Shown in pieces: positions 11,011 to 25,925 of a stretch of 64,000 nt of DNA (the first letter of the stretch is position 1; each line of letters starts with the position of its first letter). This stretch comes from Rhodosporidiobolus odoratus (taxonomy: Eukaryota > Basidiomycota > Microbotryomycetes > Sporidiobolales > Sporidiobolaceae). A program made the position numbers and the translations under genes. Where the stretch lies: positions 124,001 through 188,000 of the forward strand of contig JAOANU010000003.1 in the NCBI GenBank assembly GCA_034387635.1, written 5' to 3'. Under the pieces are notes generated by a model that made no database searches, had not been told where the DNA came from, and was given only the letters and a program-made list of their open reading frames with translations.

Positions 11011-11905
11011 TGTAAGGACGGTTTGGTGATTATAACCTTGACCGACCTTGTCAGGCTTCTTGACTGGATGCCAGCGTCCGCAGCACGATCCAGAGGGTCG
11101 AAGTGCACGGGCGGCGGGCGCTCAACCGGCATTAACGAGGATGAGGATGGAAGGAGCAAAAACCACGAGCGAGAAAAGAAGACTGGCGGGACGATGAAGT
11201 GGGTTGGTAGGATAAAGAAACAGTCGCGGGGTTACCAGTAGCACGCATCTGATGTCAGCAGCTGGCGAGGGGAGGAACTGTCAGCTTGGGAATGGAATGA
11301 AAAAGCGCACATCAAGAAAAGCGAGAAAATGCTGGGAACGACGTTGACGTTCATGGGTCGAAAGGGACCTTCCGCAGCTATAGTGATGAGAGAAGAGCTC
11401 GAGCGCAGCGTATGAAGAGACAAAGTCAGCCATCCATTCGTGGGCACGACTTAAAAAGAGAAAAGAAGACAGACCTTCGCAATCCGCTTTCCCTTCCTCT
11501 CTGCACCTCGTGTGCACCGGCTTGAGCCTCTCACCACTCTCACTGGTGCCATCACGAACGGGCACTCGAGCTGCACATCAGGTCGGGACCCCTCCTTCCG
11601 AGGCTACGAAAGGCAGGCACCCACAGGAGAAAGGAACCGGTCGCACAGATCTGCCCGCAAGAACAGGAAACCCGAGCACAAGCGTCGGCAGCAGACCAAG
11701 CGCCGAGCGATGACCCGTAGTCAGCGGATCCTTGCTCGTGGCAGCGCAGCAGGGAGCCAAGCCAGAGAGAGCGCGGAAAGTTTGTCTCAGACACGGGCGC
11801 GGAAAGGCGAAGTCTGAAGAAACGCGGCTTACACTGGCTATCGCCAAAACAGGAACAAGGACGACGCAAATCAGACAAAACATGCTGTACACCCTGTCCC
11901 AGTAC
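11011..11905. other. Spacer downstream of TSR1, no supported gene
   Basis: This holds several short overlapping frames and splice-like signals on the minus strand (for example a donor-like gtgcgc near 11314). One minus-strand frame reads SSLITIAAEGPFRPMNVNV, but no continuous gene or family could be built. The TSR1 3' untranslated region must be here. Confidence 0.3.
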
Positions 11906-14900
11906 CTACGCCATCTGCACCTCGCCCTCGTCCTGATCCGCCGCATTTTGCTGCACCTGCTCCTTCGAAACGATGGGCAAAGGACGACCGTCCCAGACTT
12001 TGCCCCACTTCGGGTAGCAACGCTTGTAAAGGTTGAGGCAGATGGTGTCCAGCTGAGAGATGGGTCCGTCGAAACCGGCCTGTCGTCGGGGAGGATGAGG
12101 GATGGGTCAAGGGGGTGGAAAAAAGAGGGGGCACGAAGGCAAGGTCAGCAAATGGTCAACGCGGGCTGCGGCGTCAAAGCGCGGCCAGAGAAGCGGACTA
12201 TGGCACGGGCGGAAGTGCGAGAAGCGAGTTGAGGTATAGAAAGAAAGCGCACCTTGAGGTAGCCATGGGTTCCCAGCGGTTCCCGAATGTGTCCAATCCT
12301 CCCCCCCTTCGTTCTAAGCTGCACCGGCTTGAAGTACTCAACATCATCCCGGTTAAAGAAGAGGTACCGAATCGTCGCCGTCTTCTTGTGAACCTTGTAA
12401 GGGTGTCCAGTGAGGATGAGACGCTTGGCGGTGATGCGAGTCGGGTCGGAGGAAAGAAGCGCGCCGGTACCGATCAGGTGGATACCCTGATCGGGCGAGG
12501 GGTTTTCGGCGTCGGCGGAGGTGGTGGGCACACGGATGAGGAGGGAGGGTGCGTTGCCGAAGGTGATAGGGAGGTAAGCGGTAGCGATAGTAGCGTTAAT
12601 GCCGTGACGAAGGAAGCGCTCGAATTTGTGGACGTTGTTGCTGCCCTTGCCGCCGTTTCGTACCGTGTGTTGGGAAAAGATGGGGTTGATGGCGAATCGG
12701 CGGAATGCAAGCTGCAGCACAAGGGGGTCCTTTGATCGGACAGTGTCGTTGTTCTCCGTGTTGCGCTGGACGGTGAAGTGCATGATGGAGTACTTGTGCT
12801 CATGCTTGAGGAGACCGAACAGGACGAAGGGGTTCAGAGGGTTGTGCTCGTCAACGGCGCGGCGAGGTACGTTCGAGAGGTGGACGATGACGCGCATACC
12901 GGGCTGCATACAAGAAAACGCCGCAGCGATGTCAGCTATCAGTAAACAACTGGACGCAATCGAGGCAGCACACGTCGACACCCTCCTCCGCCGCCCTCTT
13001 TGCCATCTTCCTCCCCATACCCTTCCAATCCTCCAGCATAAAACACCGCCCATAATCCCTGGGCAGCTCCTCATACGGATCCCACTTGCTCGTCCTGAAG
13101 CTCTTCAATCCCCTGTACCTCGCAAACCGTTCCCTTGCCGGAACATGCAGCGGTGTGTCCACCTCATCCGGGAAATCCATGTCGTCCTGATTCTGCACAT
13201 TCCGTCGCGCCGCCCGTTGTGAGAGGTACTCCTGCAACTGCGCTTGCTCCTGCTCCGGCGTCAGCTCGGTAAACGGCCGTGTCGAAACCGTTGCTGTCTC
13301 GTCCGCAGCCGTGTCCACAAACTCCGTCTCTTCCTCCTCCTCCCCCTCACCCCCCCCTCCTTCCGCCTGCATCTCCTCATCATCCGATGCCTCAACATCG
13401 TCATCCTCATCATCGTCCAAGATCCACGCCGCCTGGTAAGCGCTCGTACCCTTCGCAACCTTCTTCAGCTTGGGAGTCGTCCCTGGCCGGGCGGGAGGAG
13501 GCATTTCTGCTCGTTCCCGCGTTTCTCGAGAAGCGAGTGCAGCAGGAGCCGAAGCCAGTTCCTCCTCCGTCGGCCACGTCTGTTCGTCCATACCAAAGTC
13601 GTCTTCGTCCGGTAGGTTGGTCGAGGCGAGAGAGTCGGCATCGTCATCGGGGAGGGAGAGAGGGTCGTACGGGGAAGGTACGGTTGAGGTAGAAGCGGTA
13701 GAGTCGATGGACATCGTTTCGGCGGGAGGGGCGGCAGTGCGTTTCGAAGGTCGAGAAGAGGGAGCGGCAACAATCTGCGCCAGGGGGAAGACATGGGATG
13801 AGCGATGAAAGCGCAAGCACAGTAACCAGAGAAAGAAACAGGGAAGCCGCGGCAGGGCGTACCTTGTCAATCTTGAAGTCCCCAAACCCTTGCAGGTGCA
13901 TCAACCGGTTGGCATGCAACCGACTCCCCCGCACGACACCTTCAACCACGAGTGTACCGAGCTCTTCTTGCTCAAAACCGCTTGGCGCGTCCTCTCCCGC
14001 TTCCGGCCTCTCCGCCTGCTCAGCGTTCTTCTCCCACGCAACCTTCTCGGCCAACAACCTTGGTCGGCTTTCCCTCCATCGCAAACCCTTGGGCGTCTTC
14101 TCGCACAGAGAGCGAATGATGAGCGTCGCTTCGGGGGAAGCAACGAAAGCGGCAGAAGAGTCGGTGGCCATGGCAGAGGAGGAAGCGGCGGGGGTAGAGG
14201 GAGTCGGGGTGGAGGAGACACAGTGGATGCGGTCGATGGAAGGGAAGAAGTGGGTGAGGAAGGATTGCAGGGAGAGACGAGTAGAAGAAGCGAGTTGAGG
14301 AGTGCCGCCGGGGAGGTCCTGCGGGAAAGAGGCTTGAGTTCGATTTTACTGGCGCTCGAAGGATGAGAATCGCACCTTGACCACACCGAGCACACCTCCG
14401 TTGGCACCTCCGACACCCAGACCTGTCAAGCAGCGCAGAACTGTCTCTCCCTGGGCGTCAACCTCAGTCTCGCTCGAAAGGGCGACCACGACAAAGTCGG
14501 CAGCGGATGCCCCATCGATGATGGGGAAGAGGGAGGAAGCCCGAGAAGCTGGCGGAAGGAGAAGGAAGCGGAGGGACTGGTTGTGGAATTTGGGAACGCT
14601 GCGAAGAAACAGGAAAAGCGACCATGAGAAAAGGGGAATATAGGTGGCAACGATCGCAGTACGCACTCGAGAGACCGGTAACCCTCCACACCCGTCAACT
14701 CATTGCCCGTAGACTCGGCCAAGAGCTGCACAATCGCCTCACTGCTCACATCCTCCGTCATGGGTACCACCGCCACCACCCTCTGTACCCTCTCCCCAGC
14801 GCGGTTCTTGCCACTGAAGATCCCCTTGCTCTCCTCCAAGATCTCCTTCTTCTTCTCGAGAACCTGCTTGGCGTGATTCTTGCGGTTAACCTTGAGATGT

Positions 14901-15085
14901 TTCGCTTGAATCGTCTGACTGGCTTGCTTCGTTGCTCGGCTGGCGCCTTCTTTGGTAGCTGGGCGGGTAGTACGACCCTTAGCCTGATCCCTCAGAGATG
15001 ACTTGGTAGCGTGCTTTGCCTTGAATGGTTTGTTGGATTGCTTGTTGTGGGCCTTGTGAGAATGACCGCCATTGTTGGGCGCCAT
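11906..15085 (-). CDS. TSR1: Pre-rRNA processing/ribosome biogenesis GTPase-like protein TSR1
   Basis: Tsr1 is a nucleolar to cytoplasmic 40S assembly factor, related to Bms1 but without GTPase activity. Exon 1 starts at 15085 and reads MAPNNGGHSHKAHNKQSNKP, then a Lys-rich N-terminus and QRVVAVVPMTEDVSSEAIVQ. Splicing at gtgcgtactg joins RSLD to VPKFHNQSLRFLLLPP. Later exons give the AARP2CN-like part (GVVRGSRLHANRLMHLQGFG, DFKIDK), a long acidic linker (DDDEDDDVEASDDEE), RGLKSFRTSKWDPYEELPRD, and the conserved C-terminal Bms1/Tsr1 block (FVLFGLLKHEHKYSIMHFTV, PLVLQLAFRRFAINPIFSQH, GTGALLSSDP, KKTATIRYLFFNRDDVEYF). The last exon ends YPKWGKVWDGRPLPIVSKEQ...EVQMA, stop at 11906-11908. Order and content fit full-length family members. 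Confidence 0.9.
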
Positions 15086-15709
15086 ATTTGTAGGAGAGGT
15101 TCAGACAACTCAGGTAAGCTCTGAACTGCTAGTCTTGAGCTTGTAGCTGAGCGTTGTCGTGTTCTCCTGAGCCGTGAGCGAGTTGAACGAGACAAGTCGA
15201 GACTCGAATGCGATCGACCAAGCTCAGAGAGAAAGCGGAGCGAGAAGCGGTTCACTACTTCACCCGTCGATCTCTGCCAGGAAGGGTTCCATGTGAACAA
15301 AGCGGTTACGGGTACATCCACGAGCAATGCCCCGCAAGACCGGTACGAAGCGAAGAGAGTACGACCGGCCTCCTCCTGCGACCTTCGCAACTTCCATTTC
15401 TTCGAATTCCTGTTTCCTCCGCCGTCTGGCAGTTCTGCACGAAGATGCGACCCTCGGAGGACTATGAACGACCCAAATTCCATCGGCACAGCGGTACTAC
15501 AGCAAAAGAATAAGCAATCCGACGGTCGAAACTGATTAGAAAAGGCTCGAGAAAGTTTGGAATCGGGGCACCACGATGCATAAATACGTCTAGATATCGC
15601 CTCGGTCGTTCGCTTGGAAGAGATCGTAAAGAGTAGGGGTACTGATTTGTTGTGCGGCAATGCGCTCTATTATGGGGGGAAGAAGGGATGAGGGAAGGAA
15701 GGACAAGGT
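15086..15709. other. Intergenic region TSR1/WSC gene
   Basis: 624 bp between the TSR1 start and the stop of the WSC-domain gene. It contains the TSR1 promoter. I see no other gene. Confidence 0.4.
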
Positions 15710-18700
15710 TTAGAAGCGTCGACGGCCGTATTTGATGTTGCGCTTCCGCTTGGCGGCCGCAGCAGACTGTCGCTGCTTGATGGTCAACCGACCCGAAGCA
15801 GTGGCGGACTGTAAAGGAACGCAAGTCAGTATGGCCCAAGAGGTAAGGTAGACGAGGAGAGACCGCGACGCACAGGAGAAGCCGTTGACGACGAGTCATC
15901 CGGCACGGTCGAGCTAGCGGCAACGACCTTGACCGCGGCGTTGGTCGAAGCGGTGTCCATCGAGTTAAGGTTCCAGACGGAAAGAGCGTTGGCGCCACCG
16001 CACATCTCGAGGGGGTTGCCCTTGCAAGGGTAGCGGCACTTGGAGTCGTCGAGGACGGAAGCGGTGGAAGAGATAGACTTGGTCGAACCGTAGCACTCGC
16101 CGTAGTAGCTCAGACCTGCGCGAATGAGGTGAGTCAGCTTATCGCACGGGCAGAATGGCAATCGAAGGAGAGTTTACCGCAGATCTTGGCGCCCCCCTTC
16201 TCGCAGGAGGCCAGGCACGCCTCGACGGTCTTGTTGGCGTTGCTGTAGCCACCAGGCAAGGACCTCGTGTTGTTGACGAGGTCAGAGTAGCCTGTCATCC
16301 GCATGGGCAAGTCAGCGCGACAGTCAAGCGGGAAGACAGCAGAATCGCGTACAGTTGGAGTAGGTCCAGTCACCATAGTTAGACAACTGCTTGTAGGAAG
16401 GAGCAGTGATTTGCGGCTGGGTGTTCGAGTAGTAGACCTGAAGGGCGCCGTTGCCGCCGCACGTCTTGCCCGCTTCGTTGTTGCAGCCCATGTTGCACTT
16501 GCTGTCGTCGAGGGCAGCGGCGTAGGGAGAGATAGCGTTGGCGGCCTAGGATTGTCGATGGAGATTTAGTATGATACGCAAGGAAGAGGAGAGAGTGACG
16601 AAAGAAACTTACCCAGCACTCTCCACCGTAAGTCATACCGGCTACGGAGTAGTTGGACTTGGTAGCGTACGCCAAGCAAGTCTCGATCGTCCAAGGACTG
16701 CTGACAAGCTGGTTAGGCAGGGAGCGAGCCGAGTTGATGAGGTCTTGGAAGCAGCCGTGGTCTGCAAGGAGCAGGCGTCAGAACCGCAACTGGCGCATCG
16801 CTAAGAGAAGATGACGTACAGCTCCAGTCCGAGTTGGTGGTCACCTTGTTTGCGGGGACAGTCGAAGTTGCCGAAGCAGCAGGAAGGGAAGACACAGTGC
16901 TCGATGCCTTGGTGGAGGCCGACGAGACAACGGAGGAAGGAACGTTCGAGGCGGAGGAAACTAACTGCCACGAGACCGAGGCAGTGGACACAGCGGAAGA
17001 GGCGGAGGAGGCAGTTGACACTCGGGAGGACGAGTTGGAAGCGAGCGACGAAGACACGACCTTCGAGGCGGACGCGGTCGAGCTGGCGGAGGCAGTGACC
17101 AGCGAGGACGAGGTAGACTAAAAGCGCGGCATTCGTCAGCACGGCTCGGTTGAACGGGAGAAGGAGAGGAACTTACTCCGGTAACCTTGTAAAGCGAGAA
17201 GGTAGCGCCAGTAGGGCCGCCGGAACCACCGCAGTAGTTGTTAGCGCCAGTGCAGACCAAGCCACACTGTCCACTCTGGACGGTTGAGCCCGATCCGAGG
17301 GTATTGGCACCCCAGCACTCGCCATGCTGTTCGCGGGGAACCCGAGGCAACAATCGAGAACATGGTCAATCGGAGCTGAGCGGAGGAAAGCAGAGTCAGA
17401 CTCACGTATTCCAAACCGCAGAGGCTGTAGTTCTTCTGCGAGCAAGACTCGAGGCAGCCCTGCACGGTCTGGTTCGGGTTCCGAAGCCCGTTCGGCAGTA
17501 CGCGCGCACCATTCACGAGGTCGGAGTAGCATTCCTGGTAGGACCATTGATTACCGCTCGTGGAGGTGTAGCTGGTGAGAACGCTCGGGTAGTTGGACGG
17601 GACCGAGGCGTTGGCAGGGCTGCGTACGGCACGAGAAAAGGTCAGTCAGAAAGGAGGCCGGGAAGAAAAGTCGAAGCGACGTACGCGGCTGCGCCGGTGT
17701 AAGCCACACCGTTTAGGAGACCGGGTGAAGAAGTTGAGCATGGCGTAGCGTCGGGTCCCCAGCCGGTAACAGGGTTGCAGCCGGGAAGAGAGGCGAGAGT
17801 ACCAGTGACGGCCTCGTCGACGTCCGGGGTCTTGCGGCAGGTGTGGCTGCTGTCGTAGAGGTCAAAGACATCGCCTGTTGTATGGTTCGCGCAATGTAGG
17901 ACAGGGTAGAAAGCAGACCAGGGAAAAGTCGGGTCGGGAAGGTCAGCCGGAAGGTCGGAAAAGAGATCAGGCAGGTAGTGGAGAGAAGAGTGGCGCACAG
18001 TATTCAATGATGCCCGTGTCACTAGTGCAGGTGTTGATGGCGGTCTGAAGGACGTCACGGTCCCATCCGTCTGAATAAGGAGAAGAACGAGATTAGTGAC
18101 CGTGTGATCGACGAGAAGAACAAGACTCGGAGATAGTGGGCGGGAAAGGGACGGATAGAGCAGAAAGAAAAAGGAAACGAGACGAGAGAGGGAGCTTACT
18201 GAGGAAGTCACCGTGCCACCCGTAGCCGGTCGCGTCACCCATGGCGAGGACAAAGGGCTGAGTCGTGTTCAGCGCTTGCGAACGGTACTTGTTGAAGTTG
18301 TCCACGCTGTACATAATTTCGTAGAAGAGGCTGTCGAGGGAACAATCTGATGATCAGCAATTGCCGGCATCGCAGCCGGCCATGGAAAAATACGCACGTA
18401 ACGATGCGAATGGGGTGGGTTGCTGGGCAAGGTCCACTCTCGCCGTTAGAGAATGCCATGTGCGAGGAGTGGTCGCTCGAGTCGAGGTTCTTGCCGTCCC
18501 AGCAGGACGGGAAACGGATCTCGCCACGAAGACCGTTCGGGCAGTTGTAGGCGGGGAGTTGAGGTTGGCGAGTAGCCGATACGTCGGCGCCGAGGCAGTT
18601 CCAGCCGATGGATTGGTCTTGCAGACTACTCGGGTTGTAAGAGCGCTTGAAAGGGTTACCGTTAAGCATGCGGCTACGGGTACAAGGCGGGGTGAGTACA

Positions 18701-19589
18701 GGTGTGTGGACATGAGAAGGAGCAAAGCACGTACAGGCCATCCGGGAAAGCCTGTACGGTGGTCGTGTCCGAGGAGTGGTACCGCGGTAGGTAGTAGATC
18801 AGACCGCCGCCAACCGTAGGTACGGAAGTGAAAGAGCCGTTGGCCTGAAACGGATAAAGAGCGCAAGGTCAGCACGCTGCAAGGGGTATCAGCAGCCTGC
18901 TGTCGGCGTACCCATTGGAAGTACAGTTGAGGAGTCCCTGTAGATGCGACAAGTAAAGGGGTTGATCATGCAGAGACGGCAAACAAGAAGCACGGCTGAT
19001 TAGCGCACATTTCTCCGACTCGGAAGACGAGGGAGAACTAGCACGTACAGTATGCACTCTTGTCTTGCTTGACCAAGCAACTGTGAGCAGATTGATAGAA
19101 CAATATGTCAACCCAGTCGGCCGAATGAACGGAGGAAGGCGAGAAGAAAACGGACCTTGTGCATTCGCTTTCCCGCATCTGCTCAAAGGTGTTGGATAGG
19201 GCAAAGTTCGAGCCTCCGAGGATGTTGTGCGTGTGGCCGCTGTCGAGAAAAAGACACGAAACAGACAGGGGCGAACGTCAGCGAGCGCGAGGAAAAGCCT
19301 GAGGGAGAGGGAGCCTACGAAACGGCACCGGGAGAAATAATAGGGTCGGCGCGCTCAATGACTAGAGATTGGCCGCATGGCCTGCGAAGGAGAATGGACA
19401 AGTCAGATCGACGGGTCGAGGAGCCAAAAAGCAAGCGAATCTCCAGCCCGATGCGCCTGCTTCAAGCAGCGGCGAGGCGGCGGATGGGGAGGGTTACAGA
19501 CAGGGACGAGAGGCTCACAGTCGCCAGAACGCTTCGACGGAAGATACGCCAGCGAGTAACGCGGTCGCCAAGATTGAAGTCCGAAGCAT
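15710..19589 (-). CDS. Secreted DUF1996 protein with three WSC domains
   Basis: This is an extracellular or cell-wall protein that probably binds carbohydrate. Exon 1 (start 19589) is a signal peptide, MLRTSILATALLAGVSSVEA, followed by FWRL. The N-terminal half is a DUF1996 domain: GGLIYYLPRYHSSDT, FPDGLRMLNGNPFKRSYN, RGEIRFPSCWDGKNLDSSDH, SHMAFSNGESGPCPATHPIR. Three WSC domains follow, each with the Cys pattern and GGECW/YGECY core: around 17540-17160 (YQECYSDLVNG...CGGSGGPTGATFSLYK), 16830-16440 (FQDLINSARSLPNQL...YGGECWAANAI...CGGNGALQVY) and 16380-15960 (YSDLVNNTRSLPGGY...YYGECYGSTKS...CGGANALSVW). A Ser/Thr/Val/Ala-rich linker sits between the first and second WSC. The C-terminus is unusually basic (KRKRNIKYGRRRF). 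There are many short introns, about a dozen or more. Confidence 0.85.
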
Positions 19590-20445
19590 TGCTGGAGAAC
19601 GATGAGCGGAAGCTGAAGAGAGAAGGTGAAGCAGGAGAGAACGAGTGACAGGTGAGAAGACAAGGGAAGACCCAAGCCCAAAGCCCGACCTGTTTTCTGA
19701 CGGGGGAGGCGATGAGGTTGGCGGCGGCGTGGGAAGCGAACGACTCGCAAAGCCAACTCTCGAAGAGAACTCAAGCAACCGCATGCAGAAAGTCAATCTG
19801 CTCCACGGCCGCAGCAAAACGCGCTAACGGCGCGCATGGGCTTGCCCAAACAATCCCAAAACGGCAAAGACCGCTTTTATCAAGTCGCGATCGCACACTC
19901 GCATGGCCCGGAGTGTGGAGACCCCAGTCTGGCTCTTCTATTCTTTTTTTCGTTTCTGGCGGTGGTCTTCGTCATCGTACCGGCTGCTTGCTTGTTCTGA
20001 ACATGACGAGGTGTTGCCAAGCAGCAGAGATCCTTGTGCGCAGCCTGACAAGAAGGGAGAAGTAGGGCACACTGCAGGTTGACCGGTATGACCTTCTCAA
20101 GTTGCCGTACCCAGATCAGTCGAGGTGGCAATCTGCTGACTTGCTTGAACAGGACAAAGGCCATTATAGCCATTTTGCCCTCCTGAGGATCATGTGAGTG
20201 CCGCGGAATTGCTTGTCTGCCGACGATGGATGAACAGCGGCATCCAGGCGACCTGCAATCTTCCCTCTTTTTCTTCTTCTTCAGTCCCATTATTCTTGTG
20301 ACGTACAGAAGCGGCCTAGCCTGGGCGGCACATGCTGTAAGAGCTGAGAAGTAAAGTCCAGCTCTTGAGAGGTATCGAGACGACCCCTCTGCAGGAGTCA
20401 TAAGGCCGAAAAGAAAAGAAAAGAGTGCAAGAATAAATCGGTCGA
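19590..20445. other. Intergenic region, no gene seen
   Basis: 856 bp upstream of the WSC gene and downstream of the Ser/Arg-rich frame. Pyrimidine runs and short frames only; no family similarity seen. It should contain the WSC gene promoter. Confidence 0.4.
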
Positions 20446-21304
20446 CTAAGCAGTCCTCTCCATCCCCGCCCCAGCCAGCAAGCTCCGTCCCAGACTCCTC
20501 GCTCCACTCTCCTCCCTCCGCTTCCCCGCTCTGCCCCCCACCGTCCTCCCTCTACTCTCACTCCTCTCCCTCTCTCCTGCCCTTTCCTGCGCCGCACTAA
20601 CCTCTTTCTCATTCAACCCCAATCCAGCTATCCCCCCCGTCTGCTCATACTTAAAGGGCTCTTTCGAAGGACTAACCAACTCCGCCACCCTCTCAAGCGG
20701 CGCGAACCTCGTGCGAGACCTTGATCCGCTGGTCGTTCTCGCGCTGGACTCTTCCGCACTCAGCGCCGCAGCTCGACCCCTCGAAGGTTCTCTCGACGCT
20801 GAACCTGCCGATGCATCCAGCGAAGAGGATGATGCACCAAAGCCAGCTGCGCCGCGCGGCTCGCGCGAGGAAGACCTCGACACCGCCGCAGTCGCGGTTT
20901 TCTGGTGGTCGGCGGAGTCTTCTCTGGAGACTGGTGCGCGAGATCGAGATCTAGAGAGGGAACGACTGATGGACCGTGTGATGGAGGCGAAGACGTTGTT
21001 TGTCGGAGCGCGCGAGCGGGAGATTGAGCGGGATGGTGAAAAGGAGGAAGCGCCAAAACCGGCGGCACCTCGAGGGACGCGAGAGCGGGACGGAGAGCGA
21101 GCGGCGACGACAGGCGTGGTAGCGGCGGCTGTCGGCAGCTTGGATTAACCTGACGAAAGCGAGAAGAAGGGCGAGAGGAACATACCGGCGGCGGACATGG
21201 CGAGGTCGAAGGTACGGCGCGATGTCAGCGTTCTTGGTAGGCTTGTCGGCGACTGAAGCGGTATACTGGAGTAGTCCGAAGCTGAAAACGAGTTGTACGG
21301 GCAC
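20446..21304 (-). CDS. Hypothetical Ser/Arg-rich protein (C-terminal part)
   Basis: No family is recognised. The open minus-strand frame before the stop at 20446 is rich in Ser, Arg and Ala and carries an imperfect internal repeat, R-x-PRGAAGFGASS, seen twice: about 21070 (SRVPRGAAGFGASSFS) and 20860 (SREPRGAAGFGASSSS). It also has many SRSR/RSR steps and a segment FAPLERVAELVSPSKEPFKY. An upstream exon probably ends near 21185 with donor gtatgt; just before it one frame reads VFSFGLLQYTASVADKPTKN. The exon join and true start are not resolved, so the 5' limit is approximate. SR-type composition could suggest RNA work or simple disorder; no RRM or other domain is visible. Confidence 0.4.
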
Positions 21305-21986
21305 GAGCGATGGCGGACGGCGCGGAGAATCGATTGCGAGCGGAAGAAGCGGCTGATCCGGCTCATCCGTCGGCTCCTCCGCCTCACCCGCTCCGCATCC
21401 CTGCGATCATTTCGTCGGCGCGTCGACTCCTCGTCCTCGCTCCTCCAGCGCGTCCTCGAACGGACAACAGCGTTCATACAGTACCCACCGTGCTCCGCTT
21501 CGCAAAGGGCTTCTGGCGAGTTGGGCCGCCGAGGAGTAATCCTATCCGCATGCGCAGCTCAGATGAGAACGAGAGCCTCTTCCGACCATGTGCAAGCAAA
21601 GAAGGTTGTATTTCCCAGCAGATCGGAAATTGGAAAAAAAACAAAAAAGAAGCTTCCGGACCAAGTCGGTCTCTTGATGAGGCCGACTCCGGACGACACA
21701 AGACGGATTGCTGCGCTCCTCGGCGGAAGCGACGGAGGACGTCAGATACCGAGGGACGAGTGGGAAGAGATGGGAAGACGCCCGCAGGAAGGGTGTCAGA
21801 GGCCAGCGGAACGGAGCGTAAGCGTGCAGACGAGTGCAGGAGCGAGTCGAACGAAGAGCTCAGTCCTGCGACAATGCCTTTACGGCAGAGGGGAACAGAA
21901 ACGAAGTGCAGACACGGGCGACGTGCGACGATGGCATTCCAGCTCCTCGCGCAGACTCCTTCAGTTCCTCCTTCTCCCCTCCCATC

Positions 21987-25330
<3,344 letters not shown>

Positions 25331-25925
25331 GGTATTCCGTACGGTATAAGGAGTAGTAAAGGTAGTGGGCAGTGGAACGAGATAAACGGGGTCAGTCACG
25401 CTCTGGTTGTATAAACTCAAGGGTAGGGGGGCCGAACCACTAGAGTAGGGTAGGGGTAGTCTCTGTACTCGAGTCTCTGGGGGAGAACTAGAGTCAAGTA
25501 CGGGAGAGATGAAGATGGGGGAGAGGGAGAGGGAGAGGGAGAGGAGGAGAAGGAGCGAAGTTGATCAAGACACTGTCAAAAGAAACAGCTAGTTGATCAT
25601 TCCGACTCGCCAAACCCGCTCAGATCAACTCTACCGGCCCCGACTGCGAGTTTGCAGTCGTCCGGTGCTGTTGCGGTCAAGTTGCTCTCGTCGTCGTCGT
25701 GCATTCTTCCGGAGCTTCTGTCACTCCTCGATCTCGTCTAGGTAGCCTGGAAACTACCCCGGTGAGTCAACGATACCGTCTTGTACCTAATCGCTACAGA
25801 CTAGACTATCCGACTCGCTGTCCGCTCAGCTTCTCCCCTTTTTTCCCTCCAACCCTCCCCCTTTTCACCTCTTCTCCTCTCTCTTCTGACTCGGTCTCTT
25901 GTCCAGGACAGCCGACACATTCATA
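25331..25925. promoter_or_regulatory. Divergent intergenic region PRP4/NAA35
   Basis: 595 bp between the divergent start codons of PRP4 and NAA35. It contains a GA-rich microrepeat at about 25515-25550 (gggaga units). A splice-like ccag at 25912-25915 allows an extra upstream NAA35 exon, but none can be proven. Confidence 0.4.
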
